Assembly (NCBI GenBank): GCA_026874595.1
Contig: CM049320.1
Coordinates: 51,226,714-51,290,713, forward strand
Origin: Sipunculus nudus
Taxonomy: Eukaryota > Annelida > Sipuncula > Golfingiida > Sipunculidae
Direction of reading: 5' to 3'
Length of the DNA stretch: 64,000 nt
Part shown: one piece after another, positions 37,345 through 50,867 of the stretch
Position numbering within the stretch: position 1 is the stretch's first letter
Layout of the letters: each line of letters begins with the position of its first letter
The notes under the pieces: model-generated
What the model saw: the letters and a program-made list of their open reading frames with translations, nothing else
What the model was told of the DNA's origin: nothing
Database searches by the model: none
Program-made: the position numbers and the translations under genes

Positions 37345-39285
37345 TTAAAATAATAATAATAATAAAATATGAAAGTATGTTTAATTACTTTATACTGTCG
37401 TGTGCCAATGCATTATACAACCTAGTCGGTTTCGGTAAAAATGAGTTTGTGTAATCTGTTCAGTAATTAAGAGACTGTAGTCTTCTACCTGATCTTAAAA
37501 TGACAACATAACCACTGAGCAAGCTTTTTTTTGTAAAAAGGCAGAATTTTCATTGCTCGATAATGATATACACAAAATGGGTATGTTGCGTTTATATATA
37601 ATGAAATACTACAGGTAAATTTAAATTAATCAATTTAGGTACTCTATTTATTTCTCATATTCTATCTCATTGTTAGATTATGTTTGAACAGTCATTTTCG
37701 TCAAAAAAGTTTATTTCTTTATTACTCAATTTAATTATCTCTTTGTTATAGACCGTATCTATAAACGAAGTTATTTTCGTAAGTTAGTTTTTTTTTGTAT
37801 AATAATATCCAAAATGCTAGACACCATCTTAACCCATAGGGCTAATTCAGGCTTACTTTGAGTTCGCCACTAATACATGTGAACTTGTGTTTAATGTAGT
37901 ACTATCTTTTGGGGATCCTGAATGTTTTAGTCACTTGATAGCTCGTTGGCAATTTCTCAACGGCTAAGTCTTACTTACTACGACTAACTGTAATATCAAT
38001 ATGTGTCCTCCAACGACTGTTTTTTACATCAAAATAAGTGTACAAATTAATAGTACTACAATACCAAAAATGTCATTATTTCATTTCTAATTGGCAAATA
38101 TTTTCACAACAAGACACTATGTACACACAATGTGTACTCATAATATATGTTATAGGCCCATTAAAAACCCTTAACTGACATATCCTTATATCAATTATGT
38201 TGTTTATGTAGGTTACTGTCGGGTTGTGAGTCCAAAAGTCTTGTTGGGTTGAGTTATGACCAGTCAAGATTAGCCAACTCATGCGTGTGGGAAACCTATA
38301 TTCACATCACTTTAAGATTAAAAAAAAACAGATTAAAAGAAGACACCATGGATTTTGCTTGCCACTATCATCAGGCCTTCCCATCACAGAAATTGGTGTG
38401 GACGTTAAGCATGCTAGTTATAGCATGAAAGGACGCTTTCTAGCTCTGTCGCCCAGCAAAACTTTATCAGAAAAAAAATTGTCATTCCCGAGTGTCACGG
38501 AAAGAGCACCGTATGTTAATGACATGGGAAAATCTTATTCAGCGTAACATTAATCTCTGATTTCATCCTCGACATAATCATTATCTGATTTCGCCAGCAA
38601 TTTGGAAAGCACGCATTAACATGCTAGGTAAAGATTGTTTCGATCAAAATACCTAAGTACCTTTATAACTTTGACTTCAATTTTTACTTAATAAGAGAGA
38701 GGGTAAAATACATCCCTGCCAAGATGAAAGAATTAAAATATTCTGAAATGTGAATTTGCTTAGTTTATTTACAATTTAGGATGTTTTCTTCCATATTAGG
38801 GATGTTACATTCATTGAATATGTAACCGGGCTCAGTAAATCGATCGACCAGATATAGCTTTTGTTGGATTCTTTTTATTGCCGTTTATGTTTCATGACAT
38901 TTCATCTTTTCACTGGGACACTTTAATTGATAAATTCAGGTGGTTTTGATACATTGTATGGTATATTATGCTTTTTTCCCCACTGGTTTAACTAAGGATT
39001 GGGAATTAAAGAAACAAGTAAGAAGGGATATTTTGACGTTTGAATTTGAGAGGGATACATAACATATTAAAATAAATCAGTTGTGTATATTATGTAAATT
39101 TTATGGTCAGATTTTGCACATTTATTATGGAACACGTCTGTTTAATCCAAAAAATATCGATTATTAAATTATAACCGACGTTAATATACCGATTGGCTTA
39201 GTCAATATTATGTACAAAAGTACTTGGTAGCACATTAAAACTTTTGTAGGATAGAAGCACTCAGGGGAATGTACTTAATTTTCTA
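37345..39285. other. Inverted-repeat arm, non-coding
   Basis: Matches the right arm at ~47,350-49,450. Frames such as 38,281-38,547 are not kept open in the partner. No gene, RNA or regulatory signal identified. Confidence 0.5.
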
Positions 39286-39289
39286 TTTT

Positions 39290-40015
39290 TCATGTTCGTA
39301 TTATTAAACAGGTTTAATTATTAAGTGGGTTTTCTAAATTAACAATTAACGTTGAGTGCTATATTGACGAGCAAATATTTATAAGACAAAACATTTAACT
39401 GACCTATAAAACCTCCTTCAATACAACACTGTGAATACTCTTAGTACGAACAGGTTATAAAGTAATAACGACTGAACTGGCGTAGAAGGGCAGAAATAAT
39501 AAGCGGAATAAAATTATTATTGTTATTTATATAAATGGTCAATAACCACACATAAGCCTGTTTATTTTGCACTTAAGTGTGTTATCAAAATTAACAATCA
39601 AGTTAAGTGATATGTATTAAGCAAATATCAATACGACAAAACATTCAATTGACCGATAAACTTCCTCCAATACAATACTGTGAAAAATCTTAGACCAAAA
39701 GGTTATAAAGTAAAAACGACTGAACTGGTGTAGATGGGCAGAAATAATAAACTGAAATATAAATCATTTGCTTGGTATTTATATAATTGGTCAATAACCA
39801 CACATTAGCCTGGTTTATATTGCACTTAAGGGAGTTTTCCAATTAACAATCAATGTGAGTGATAAATTGACGAGCAAATATTTATACGACAAAAATTTAA
39901 TGGACACATAAAACTTCCTCCAATACAACACTGTGAATACTCTTAGTACGAAAAGGTTATCAAATAAAATGACTGAACTACCCTAGAAGGGTAGAATAAA
40001 TTAGCTGAATTTAAA
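39290..40015 (+). repeat. ~250-bp tandem repeat, three copies
   Basis: TACAACACTGTGAATACTCT variants start at ~39,422, 39,671 and 39,924 (spacings 249 and 253). The right arm has two copies at 46,860-47,330. Confidence 0.85.
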
Positions 40016-40042
40016 AATTTTGTTCGTCAATTTATAATCACA

Positions 40043-40043
40043 A

Positions 40044-40074
<31 letters not shown>

Positions 40075-40090
40075 AATAATAATAATAATT
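40043..40090. repeat. (AAT)n microsatellite
   Basis: Interrupted AAT run. The partner TTA run lies at 46,790-46,829 in the right arm, so the microsatellite predates the duplication. Confidence 0.92.
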
Positions 40091-41216
40091 GATAATCATT
40101 TATTATTAAAAATAACGTATCTTAAAGGCTGTCTTTGGTGGATCTGTTTTTCTGTTATTTTATATCTCAGGAAATCATTATATCATCGTAAGTATATTCA
40201 AGACAAAGATCACTAGGTATGCCTGCAGTTTTTCATTCCGTTTTTTTTTCTTTTTTACATATTCTTCCTCTGCTCTATTCTCTAAAAAACCTCTGTTTCG
40301 GCGTTAAAACGAAACCAATCAATGTCCTTTGTTTTTGTTTTAACGTCGACATGATTGAATTTTTAAGGGGTTCTGGCCAGCTGTTCACCTACCTCAATAA
40401 GCGAATTTCAACATTTTTTTTCCAAGAATTATGGGTTTTAAGGGGTACATAGTGGAAATTCAACGAATTGATTAAACAAAGAGCAAGTTACTTTACATTT
40501 GTTAATAACGTATTTTGTTATTTGTTTGTGGTAAGTATAAGACAACACATGTAGAGCAAAAATATACCATGAATTATGACTTTAAGTTTCAATCATTGAA
40601 TTAAGACAGTAGTTGAAATTCCAGACAAGCTTAATAAGTCGTATTAGTAGATTGATTGTAATTGTAGGGTGGTCGCAAGTGCTCTCAGAATTAAGGGCAC
40701 ATTTTGTGGTTCCAATCGTAATGTACACCCACAACTTTGACCGCAATGCAGCGTAATAAAATTTGTTTCGGTCAGTGGCAACTTTGATAAAAAAAATAGA
40801 TCAAAGAGGGTAAGACTCCTTAATGATTAATTTCTCGCTGCGCAAGGCCAGTGTAGATATTGTCCTAAAAAACAAGTCGAACTAATTGCTTAACGGTAAC
40901 TTTACGTGGCATAATTTCTTGGTACGCGGGGTATCAGATCACAATTTGTACAAATAACATATTGTTCGATCCTCGCTTGTCCGATTAATGATTTGGGTCA
41001 TTCTGCACGTGCTGAAGACATACTGACAGTTAAGCAGTCAGACGACACTAATTACAACTTCCATTACTGAGTACATTTTTAATTATTTAAGAATAACATT
41101 TTATTCAAGACAGCCTCGATATATATCAGTAAATTATCAAATTTTGCCAATGATTTATTCATTTTTATGTATATCAAAACATGTTCAACTTATTTGTGCA
41201 AAATAATTAATGTGAT

Positions 41217-41567
41217 ATGCTGGGATCACAAGTCGGATAGCGATGCAGTATAATCTTTATTCAAGCTGAAGTTGTACATATGATGTCGTAAACTGATCTG
41301 ATTAGCGTGGCCCTCTGGCCCTTGATTATACACTAAGGGTGGATTGAATCTGCACTCGCTAAGTTGCCCGAACTTTCTACTTACCAATCAGTATTTGCCT
41401 ATGCAGACCCATCAGCGAGTGCGGTGCTGACCAACTGTCATGTCTGACTGCACTTGACCGGTAACATTCAATGAGTGAACTGCAATATTGAGCTGCCTAA
41501 TTTATTACCTGATAATTATGAAACAGCTAAAGACGAAACACGTGTGTAACAACCCTATAACAAATGC
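41217..41567. mobile_element. Left-arm-only ~350-bp insertion
   Basis: Flanks at 41,216 (AAAATAATTAATGTGA) and 41,570 (TCTTAATG) are contiguous in the right arm around 45,580. The insert is GC-richer, contains words such as CACTCGCTAAG and CAGCGAGTGCG in opposed orientation, and has no ORF. Probably a MITE or other non-autonomous element; exact ends uncertain. Confidence 0.5.
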
Positions 41568-42239
41568 ATAAATCTTAATGAACACACGATGCTTCACAAG
41601 TTAACATCTTTAAAACAAAATCTTGAAACCGTTGGTGTCACCAGTTATTCGATTATTCATACAAATTGTAACATAATTAAATTATTCACACAAACACGTT
41701 CCACCCCAACAAACACTGTAAAACAGACAAATATAAATTCAAATCTGCAGACATTCCTTATGATATAGTTGTATATATGATGATATAGTGATTTCCTATG
41801 ATATACTCATTACGGAAAATAAAAAAAAGAAAATCAACAAGAATAGCTTTTAGCGAACATGACTTTTCAAACATATTATAAATTTATTTGAGTATTTCTT
41901 CCCTTTAAAGAAAGGCAAAGCATTATTTTTTTGTCGCTTCATTAGTATTTTTAATCTTTATGTGGAGGAAATAGGTCAAATGAACTTATGATGAACACAA
42001 ATATATACGAGTCAAGATGATCTTATGCCTGAATATAGGTTATACAAATAAAGCCGACTATAACAAGTATTTATCTATCTGACAATGCCCGTAGGAGGAA
42101 GTAAATGGTGTTTTGCAGTGTAAATATTTCTTGGTCAATGAATGACTCGCCGTTTATTGTTAATAAGGGGAACTCATTAGGAGAACTCTGTAGACGATCA
42201 GCCTTTGCGCCATTTTTATAAAAGATGTATGGTGTTATA

Positions 42240-42590
42240 ACCTCCGTCGAGAAGCGGGGGTTATGTTTTTGCAGGGCGTTGGTTTGTCTGTTTGTCTGTT
42301 GTTTGTAAGCAAATTCTCTTAAATAGTTCTTAACGGATTATGATGAAATTGTCAGAATAGCTCAGCGGTGATACAGTAAAACATTGATTAATTTTTGTGG
42401 GATAAACAGAATCATTAAACTGGATCCAAATTTTTAAATGGACAATGCTGCATTTCTGGCAGTGCCATATGGGAGATATAATTTGCTTTGGCAGAGGGCT
42501 GCGCTCTCTGAGGGCTTTTCTTATCAACCCATGGGAACCTGAATGAACCGAAATACAGTTTATATAATGTAAAATAAAACGCAACTTGAT
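42240..42590 (+). mobile_element. Interspersed repeat with TTTGTCTGTTTGTCTGTT (left copy)
   Basis: Begins near AACCTCCGTCGAGAAGCGGG, then GGTTTGTCTGTTTGTCTG, then a TATGATGAAATT segment, and ends GCAGAGGGCTGCGCTCTCTG. I recall similar repeats from many marine invertebrate genomes but cannot name the family safely. The partner at 44,625-44,945 in opposite orientation shows it was present before the duplication. Confidence 0.6.
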
Positions 42591-42790
42591 GAAAACAGCT
42601 TAAGATTAATGATATAGCCTTATATTAAACTTAATATAACATTTACAATGAACATATATAACTAAAACATGCAGCGCGGTCTCTAGTGTTTTTGAAAAAG
42701 AACTATGAAATATATATGAAAATATGAATTAAGATTTATTGTAAAACAAATAATGTAGCATTATGACTAAAGAGGGAATGTTCTTTACAT

Positions 42791-44429
42791 TACGGGTATT
42801 TACCTACTGTAATAAGTAATTTTTTATCTGGTTTTATATTCTTAATTACAGCCTAATAAAAATTGCAAAGATATAAAATTTACATTTTACTGACTTATAC
42901 TTATAAACCTACACAGAAATCAAAAATTATCCAGCATACATGTGAAAATAAATAGGAAGAGGTAATACACCAGGACTGATTGTCTTTGTATAGAACATAT
43001 AGATATCAAATAACCAGTCCTATTCTTTCATAAAATAAATTTCTGGTGACATGACTTAAATAGTTGGCGTCACCTCATGCATATAAAATCCAATAAAATA
43101 GAATATCCTGCTCAATTGCACTTGGGTTAATGAAAGAATAGGTCTAAGGAATTACTATTAGAATACGCTTTATTGGCGTGATGCAATTTAATTCCTTCCT
43201 TAGTGGATTGTTTTTAATTTTCTTTTATAACCAGTGATTATTTATTAGCTTTGACAATTTTTGACATATGGGACAATTTTTTTTTTCAATCCAGTAGCCC
43301 ACTATCACTAAAAATAGGTTCACTTTCAGAATATTACAATTCACTTCATCGTTGTCAATTTGACGTGAATTGGTGTCTATTATTACATGGTCTTCTATTT
43401 TATAAAATAATAACTGAGGTACATACAAGACACGAAAAAAGTGCCCGTTCTAATATTTTTGTCTTAAACACAATTATATATCACGCTATATATAGTTTCT
43501 CCGTTTGGAAGACTGTTACGGTCTGTTAAATAAAATTGTGAAACTGAGGAATTATGGTCCGATATAAATTGCAACCTCAGTCTCATCCGCTTTTACATTT
43601 TGTCCTTCTGGTCTTTCGGGACGGCCTTTTCATTCCTGTACCTTTACTCAGACCCTCAGGAATCAACAAATACAAGAAGGTAACAACGGTATATTCAATA
43701 AAGTAATATATTCACCTCGGCCTCACAATTTAGGGATATGTCAAATCTTCATGCCTGACCCACATTCAAATACTTCACAATTGAGCTGCTCGTTTTATGT
43801 CGTAAAATATTTAACTAATTTAACTTTCACTATAACAACATTTGTCGTTCCCTAAGCATCAGATTTATGACAGAAGTAGTTCATCCTTATGGTGAGCGAT
43901 AAAGAGGGATTTGCTATGGCGTATATTACCTTGTGAATATTGGCAAGGTTAAAAATAGATATCAGGCTCAAATCTCTAAGCTAGCCCTAATAATGCACCA
44001 GATTTCAACTTTTGAAATTTAGCTATCTTTTAGATCTAGCGCAACCAAAAATTACATATACAAGAGAAAAAAAGAACCTAAGCTTTGAACCCGAAGGGTT
44101 TACACTCAGGGGGGACCTAAGTTGATCTACCTGCAAAACATTTAACAAAAGATAAGACTCCTATAAGCCTTCAAGTCCTATTAGGGTTTATTAACTGGAG
44201 TCCAAAATGTATGATCAACCGGTTCATTTATAATTACAACGTCCACCATAGCACCCGCAATATCCATTTCAATAAAAAGCATGTACCAAAACATTAAACC
44301 TACGACTTGAAAAAAAAAAACCTTATTTGTGTGCAATTGCTCTATCTTGTGAAACAAACTGAATGCCCCTGAGTGAAAATAATGGTATATTAAGTATGTT
44401 TTTATTAATACCTATCCAATGCCCCCCCC
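42791..44429. other. Spacer of the large inverted repeat
   Basis: About 1.6 kb with no clear inverted match. It contains a small hairpin: CTATTCTTTCAT at 43,020 and its complement at 43,130. A C homopolymer lies near 44,421 at its right edge. No convincing gene. Confidence 0.6.
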
Positions 44430-44624
44430 CCCTTTAGTCACTCTACTTCATTATCTGTTATATAATTAAATCTTACTTCATATTTTATATATATTTCATA
44501 ATTCTTTCTCATGAAAAATTGAGGACTGCGCATCATGTTTAGTTTTTATATACGTTTATTTGTTAATGATATATTATGTTAAATATCTTGCTATATCATT
44601 TTATCTAAAGCTCTCATCAAATTG

Positions 44625-44945
44625 CGTTTTAATTTTACATTGTATATACTGTATTTTGGTTCATACAGGTTCCCGTGGGATGATAAGAAAAGCACTCAGA
44701 GAGCGCAGACCTCCACCAAAGCTGCTCATGCCTCCAACATGGCACTGTCAGAAATGCAGCATTTTGGACCCAGTTTCATGATTCGGTTCACGCATTAAAA
44801 ATTTATCAATTTTCCTCGTATCACTCCTGGGCTAATCTGAAAATGTCATCTAAATTTTTTTGTAATTTTACTTACAGACAAACAACTACTGACAAACCAA
44901 CGCCGGCAAAAATATAAAGCCCCTTGAAGGAGGTAATAACTGCAT
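44625..44945 (-). mobile_element. Interspersed repeat (right copy)
   Basis: Inverted partner of 42,240-42,590, with GAGAGCGCAGACCTCC, ACAGACAAACAACTACTGAC and CCCCTTGAAGGAGGTAATAA. The short plus-strand frame 44,560-44,781 is an artefact of it. Confidence 0.6.
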
Positions 44946-46780
44946 ACTTATTTTATAAAAAGATGTCAGAAAACTTCGATCGTTCCTTTCCGTTTTAAGA
45001 GTCTCCTAACGAGTACCCCTTATTAATATTAAACGTCGAGTCATCCATTGACCTACAAATATTTACACTGTAAAACAATATTTACTTCCTCCCACCGGCG
45101 TTGGCAGATAATGTTTATATTCGGCTTTATTCGTCTGACCTAAATTCAGCCGTAAGTTCATCATCAATCGTATATATTTCTGTACATCATAAGTTCAATT
45201 GACTTGTTTCCTACACGTAAAGACTACTCATGGAGCGACAAAGTAATGTTTTGCCATCCTTTAAAGCGAAGAAATAATCAATTTAATATAACATATGATT
45301 GATTCATCGTGTTCGTTAAAAGCTATCCTTGGTTTTTCTCTTTTTTTTCTTCCGATATATTAATCTATATCGCTAGGCGTGTCTGCGAATCTGAATTTAT
45401 TTTTGTCTGGTTTAGAGTGATTTCCTGTAATTGAACGCGGGTGTTGGTGTATGAATAGTTTAATTATGTTATCATTTGTACGAATAATCGAATATTTGGC
45501 CACACCAAATGTTTCAAGGTTTCGTTTTAAAGATGTTTGATTGAGAAGCATCGTTTTTACATTAAGGTTAATACATTCATTATTTTGCACAAATAGGTTC
45601 TATAATTTATACGGCAAAAAACTGTTAATAAATGCGGGTTAACTTGATTTGATTCACATAACTATGAATATAGCATTGTCAAAATTTGATAACTTAGTGG
45701 TAAGTATCAAGACGGTCTTGAACAAAAAGTTATTCTTAAATAAATAAACAATTTTCCAGTAATGGAAGAAGTTATAAGAAGTGTCGTTTGAGTGCTCCAA
45801 CTCTAATGTCAGTATGTCTTAAGTACGTGCAGAATGACCCAAACCATTCATCGGATGAGCGCGGATGGAACAAAATATTATTTGTACAAAATGTGAGAAG
45901 AAACTCCGCGTACAAAGAAATCATACCTAGTAAGGTTACCGTTAAGCAATTAACTTCAATTTTTTATTATATTAGGACAATATCTACACTGGCTTTGCGC
46001 AGCGACAAATTAATCATTTAGCAGTGTTACCCTCTTTGATCTATCCTTTTAACACCAGTGACCACTAACTCGAAACAAATGTTATTACACTCTTAGTGTT
46101 CAAAGTTTTGGGTGTACATTGCGCGTGGAACAACAAAACTTGCCCTTAATTCTGAGAGCACTTGCGACCACCCTGCAATTACAACCAACCTACATATACG
46201 ACCAATTTAGTTGGTCACGACATTAAACTAGTGTATTAATTCCATGATTGAAACTTAAAGTCTTAATTCAGGGCATATGTTTGCTCTATATGTATTGTCA
46301 TATACCAACTACAAACAAATAACAAAACACATTATTTACAAATGTGATTAAACTTGTTCTTTGTTTAATCAAGTCGATGAATTACGACTATCTACCCATT
46401 TGAATCTACTCAAAATGAAAAAAATAAAAATGTTGAAATTCGCTTATTACGGTAGGTGAACAGCAGAAAAAACCCTTACAAATTAATTCATGTCGACTTT
46501 AAATCAAATACCAAGGACATTAATTGGTTTCGTTTTAAGGCTGACACTGAAGTTTTTTTTTGTTGGGGTGGGGAGAGGAGCATAGCAGAGGAAGAAGCTG
46601 TAAACAAGAAAAAAAAACTGAATTAATAAAAATTGCAGGCATACCTAATGATCGTTTCCTTGGTTATACCTAGAATGATATAATTATTTCCTGAGATATC
46701 GCCTAATTAAATAATAGAATAGCAGAACCACCAAAGACAGCCTTTAAGAAACATGCTATTTTTTAATAATAAATTATTAT
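44946..46780. other. Right-arm non-coding sequence
   Basis: Matches 40,090-42,235 in reverse, apart from the left-only 350-bp insert. No gene seen. Confidence 0.5.
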
Positions 46781-46788
46781 TACTATGA

Positions 46789-46789
<1 letters not shown>

Positions 46790-46829
<40 letters not shown>
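46790..46829. repeat. (TTA)n microsatellite
   Basis: Thirteen or so TTA units, mirror of the left-arm (AAT)n at 40,043. Confidence 0.95.
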
Positions 46830-46859
46830 GATTTTGTGATTATAATTTAACGAACAATA

Positions 46860-47330
46860 TATTCCAAAATCAGTTTATCTATTCTACCCTTCTACGCCAG
46901 TTCATTCGTTACTACTTGATAACCTTTTCGTACTAAGAGTATTCACAGTCTTGTATTGGAGGAAGTTTTAACGGTCAATTGAATGTTTTGTCTTATAAAT
47001 ATTTGCTCAGTACATATCACTCACCGTTGATTGTTAATTTGGAAAACACACTTAAGTGCAATATAAACCTGGCTGATGTGTGGTTATTGACCAATTATAT
47101 AAATAAAGAGGCAAAGAATTTTTAGATTTATTATTTCTACCCTTCTACGTCAGTTCCCTCGTTATTTCTATAGAACCTTTTCGTACTAAGAGTATTCACA
47201 GTGTTGTATTGGAGGAAGTTTTATAGTCAATTGAATGTTTTCTCGTATAAATATTTGCTCGTCAATATATCACTCGACGTTGATTGTTAATTTGGAGAAC
47301 TCACTTAATAGTGCAATATAAACCTGCATA
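46860..47330 (-). repeat. ~258-bp tandem repeat, two copies
   Basis: CTTTTCGTACTAAGAGTATT occurs at ~46,923 and ~47,178 (by eye). It is the right-arm partner of the three-copy array at 39,290-40,015. Confidence 0.82.
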
Positions 47331-47334
47331 ATAA

Positions 47335-50290
47335 TACGAACATGAAGAATAGAAAAATCAGTATATTCCACTGAGTGCATCGATCTGACAAAAAAATATG
47401 TGTGCTACCGAGTACACGTGTACAAAGTATAGAAGAAGCCAATCGGTATATTAACGTCCGTTATAATTTAATAATCGATATTTTTGGAAAAAACAGACGT
47501 GTTTCATAATAAATGCGCAAAAGCTGACCTTCAATTTTACATAATATCCACAACATATTTATGTTAATATATAATGTATCCTTCTAAAATTTAAACATCA
47601 AAATTCCCTTTTTACTGATAGTGAAAGGTATATAATTTTGTTTAGTTTCCTTTAGTTCCCAATCCTTGGTAAAACCCGTGGAAAAAAAAACATAACATTT
47701 TTCGTTCTAAATATATACTATACAAGGTATCAAAACCTCCACCTGAATTTATAAAAGTGTACGCCGTGAAAAGATGAAATGTCATGAAACATAAACGGAA
47801 GTGACCAGTATTTTAAGAAGAATCCGGCAAAAGCAATATCTGGTCGATCCATATATGGAGCCCTGTCACATATAAAAGAACGTAACATCCCTTATATGGA
47901 AGAAAACATCCTAACAGTGTATAAATTGTAAATAGATTATGCTAAATCACATTTCAGAATATCTTAATTCTTGCATCTTGGCAGATATATATATTTTACC
48001 CTCTCTCTTCTTAAGTAAAAATTGAAGTCAAAGGTATTAAGGTACTTTGATCGAAACAATCTTTACCTAGTGTGTTAATGTGTGCCTTTCAAATCGCTGG
48101 CAATTTAAATATACCCTTACCATTAAAGTAGTTGAATTGATAAAAGTCACATTGTTATAATTGGTTAAATTCAGTATACTGCGACACCTAAGTTAACAGC
48201 TTTTGCAAATTATTCGAGGACTTGGTGCATTATTGTTAATCTGAATATATATATATATATAAGGTTATTGGACATAAAATACTACAAAACTTCAAGATTT
48301 TTAAACTAGAGGAAACATTTTAAATGGAAATGTTGCTTCTCAAGGGAAAACTTCCAACTAACGGTTGGAACATACGGTTCTATTTTCCGTGACAGTCGGA
48401 AATGACGATTTTTTTTCTGATAAAGTTTTTTGATCTTGGCGACCGAGCTAGGCAGATGTTATAATCAGCATCTTTCACGTCCACACTAATTTCCTGATTT
48501 CTGTGATGGGAACGCCTCATGATAGTGGAAAGCATAATCCATTGCGTGTATTTTTTTTTTATTATTATTCTTTTTTTATCTGAAAGTGACCTTAATAAAG
48601 GTTTCCCACATGCATAAATTGGCTAATCTCGACTGGTCACCACTCAACACAAAAAGACTTTTGGGCTCTCAAAACGCCACAATAACATTCATAAACAACA
48701 TATTTTATATGGGATATGTCAGTTCAGGGTTTTTAATGGGCCTATGAAATAAATAATGCGTACACATTGTGTGTACATAGTGTCTTGTTGTGCAAATATA
48801 TATCTTTCAAGTAGCCCTTGCTACAGTGTATAAAGCTTATTAAGATTCTTGAATATTTGCTAACTCCTTATGGAATAATGACCTTTTTGGTATCGTAGTA
48901 CCATTAATTTGTACACTCATTTGATGTAAAATACATTCCCTGGAAGACACATATTGATATGATAGTTATTTAAAAGACCTAGCAGTTGAGAGATTGCCAA
49001 CGAGCCATTTAGTGACTAAACATTCAGGATCCCTAAAAGATAGTACTAGATGAAACAAGTTCATATGTACATGTTTTAGCAGCAAACACCAGGTAAGTCT
49101 GAACTTGTCCTATAAGTTAAGATAGAGTCGATTAGGATTTTTTTAATATTATATAACAAACCTTACTTACGAAAATAACTTCGTATATAGATAAGGTCTA
49201 ACAGTGAGAAAATAAAATTAAGTAATTAAGAAATAAACTTTATTACAAAAACAATGTTAAAATACAATCTAACAATGAGACAATATTATAAATTTATTAA
49301 TGTAAATTTACCTGTAGTATTTTATTTTATATAAACTCAACATGCCCATGTGGTATATATCGTTTTCGAGCAATAAAAACTCTGTCTTTATGGAAAAAAG
49401 CTTGCTCAGTTGTCTGTTTTAGTGCAGGCAGAAGGCTACAGTCTCTTAAGTATATAACAGGGTACACAAACTAATTTTTTACCGAAACCAAACTAGATTG
49501 TATCATGCATAGGCACATTTAAGTATAACGTGATTAAACGTAATTTCTTATTTTATAATATAACTATTATTTATAATATTATGTCATTTTTTCATTGAGC
49601 GCTATGTGTTATGATATATCCCGCAAAGCAAACTCCTGTATTGGTATGGAATCAATGTATCCTGCAATAGTTTAACCATGACACTCTAAATTATCATGTT
49701 TATCTAGCACATTGTGACAAATCCCTTCTACCAAACTTTCCAAATGAACAAAAATTAGTTAAACGAATGTAACTGTGTATAAAGAAATTTAATTTTATCA
49801 AGCAGGTTTGGTAACGGAGATGACGAAAGCCAGATGAAATCTACATCTGTAGCAAGTTTTATAATTCAGGCCTGTCAATAACTGTTTGTAGCCCTCCAAG
49901 TATCGTGCAGTGGCGTATTGAATTTTGAGGTTAATCTTACCCAACGCTAATACATTCCTGGCGTCAAAAAAAAATAAAATAAAAAAAAAACATGAAAATA
50001 TCATTCGAGTTTCATTTCTGTACACTTTATTAGCAATAATGTATACATAGAGATATCTCATTTAAATGTAGACATTTTCATGTTTTTAAATTACTTTCAA
50101 CCTAGAAATGAATTAACGTTTGGAAATTAAATGTCTCAGTAGCCTAACAGTTACCCGTGACAACCCGACCCAGAAGCCTCGTCTAATAGGGCTGGTTAGC
50201 CTACTTGAGTCGTGATAAAAGTCGTATCGAGAAATGTATCGCAGATTTCATCCAACATGTTGCATTCATACGGTGGTAAACAGCCGATAA
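47335..50290. other. Right-arm non-coding sequence
   Basis: Mirror of ~36,150-39,290 with one copy of the 443-bp unit instead of two. ORFs here are not conserved between the arms. Confidence 0.5.
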
Positions 50291-50299
50291 TCTTAACAT

Positions 50300-50867
50300 A
50301 AGGCCACGATTGATGAATTAACACAAAAGAATACATATGAGCTCTCAACCCAACCTGAAAATCCATCTCAATGGGAGCGAGTTATTTCCTGTATAACGTA
50401 CAAGTAGCATGCGTTCAGTAACCCGTGCGAGCCATGCGTGTATTCATGCGGTCAAAGCTTTAACAAACATGCCGGGGTATATACCAATGTAGTAAGTTAA
50501 CACGGAACTTTTCTCGCTTATGTTAGGTGTTGTTTGAAAGTATACTAATTAAGCTAACGATTGGTCTGGTTTTTATCAAGTGACTGCGTACTTGTAGACC
50601 AAGAGGCGTTGTCAGAAATGACGAACGTGTTTGCATTGTCAAAGCGACATAAAATGCGTTCCTCGCTAAAGGATTTAACGACACTCTGATTAATCATTGT
50701 TCCGGTCATATAAACTAAAGTTTGCATGTACTATGTCAATAGCAAAACGAATTCCTGTATGATTCCTGACCTAACTAAAACCTACCTTATGTATATTAAG
50801 TAAAATTGTCATGTCTCTTTTCCAGTCCCAAAGAAGCTAAAACCCTTTTTGCAATTTCCTTCCAGCC
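50300..50867 (+). promoter_or_regulatory. Conserved 5' region of the right gene copy
   Basis: Mirror of 35,525-36,100. It lacks ~70 bp present in the left copy (just after ACACTCTGA). TGTCTCTTTTCCAG ending at 50,825 looks like a 3' splice site that would place a 5' UTR exon boundary 42 bp before the ATG at 50,868. The true transcription start may thus be further upstream. Confidence 0.5.

Larger units (their letters stand above)
18855..42790 (+). repeat. Left arm of a very large imperfect inverted repeat
   Basis: Its reverse complement matches 44,430-63,340 in ordered blocks: 18,890 with 63,330; 19,270 with 62,880; 19,950 with 62,150; 20,280 with 61,840; 22,110 with 60,610; 22,560 with 60,160; 23,000 with 59,730; 29,577 with 56,212 and 56,772; the gene 30,129-35,524 with 50,868-55,609; 37,920 with 49,030; 40,050 with 46,810; 41,700 with 45,430; and 42,400 with 44,770. 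Block order is fully inverted. Arms differ in length because of insertions. By eye, non-coding blocks are about 80-90% identical. Confidence 0.93.
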
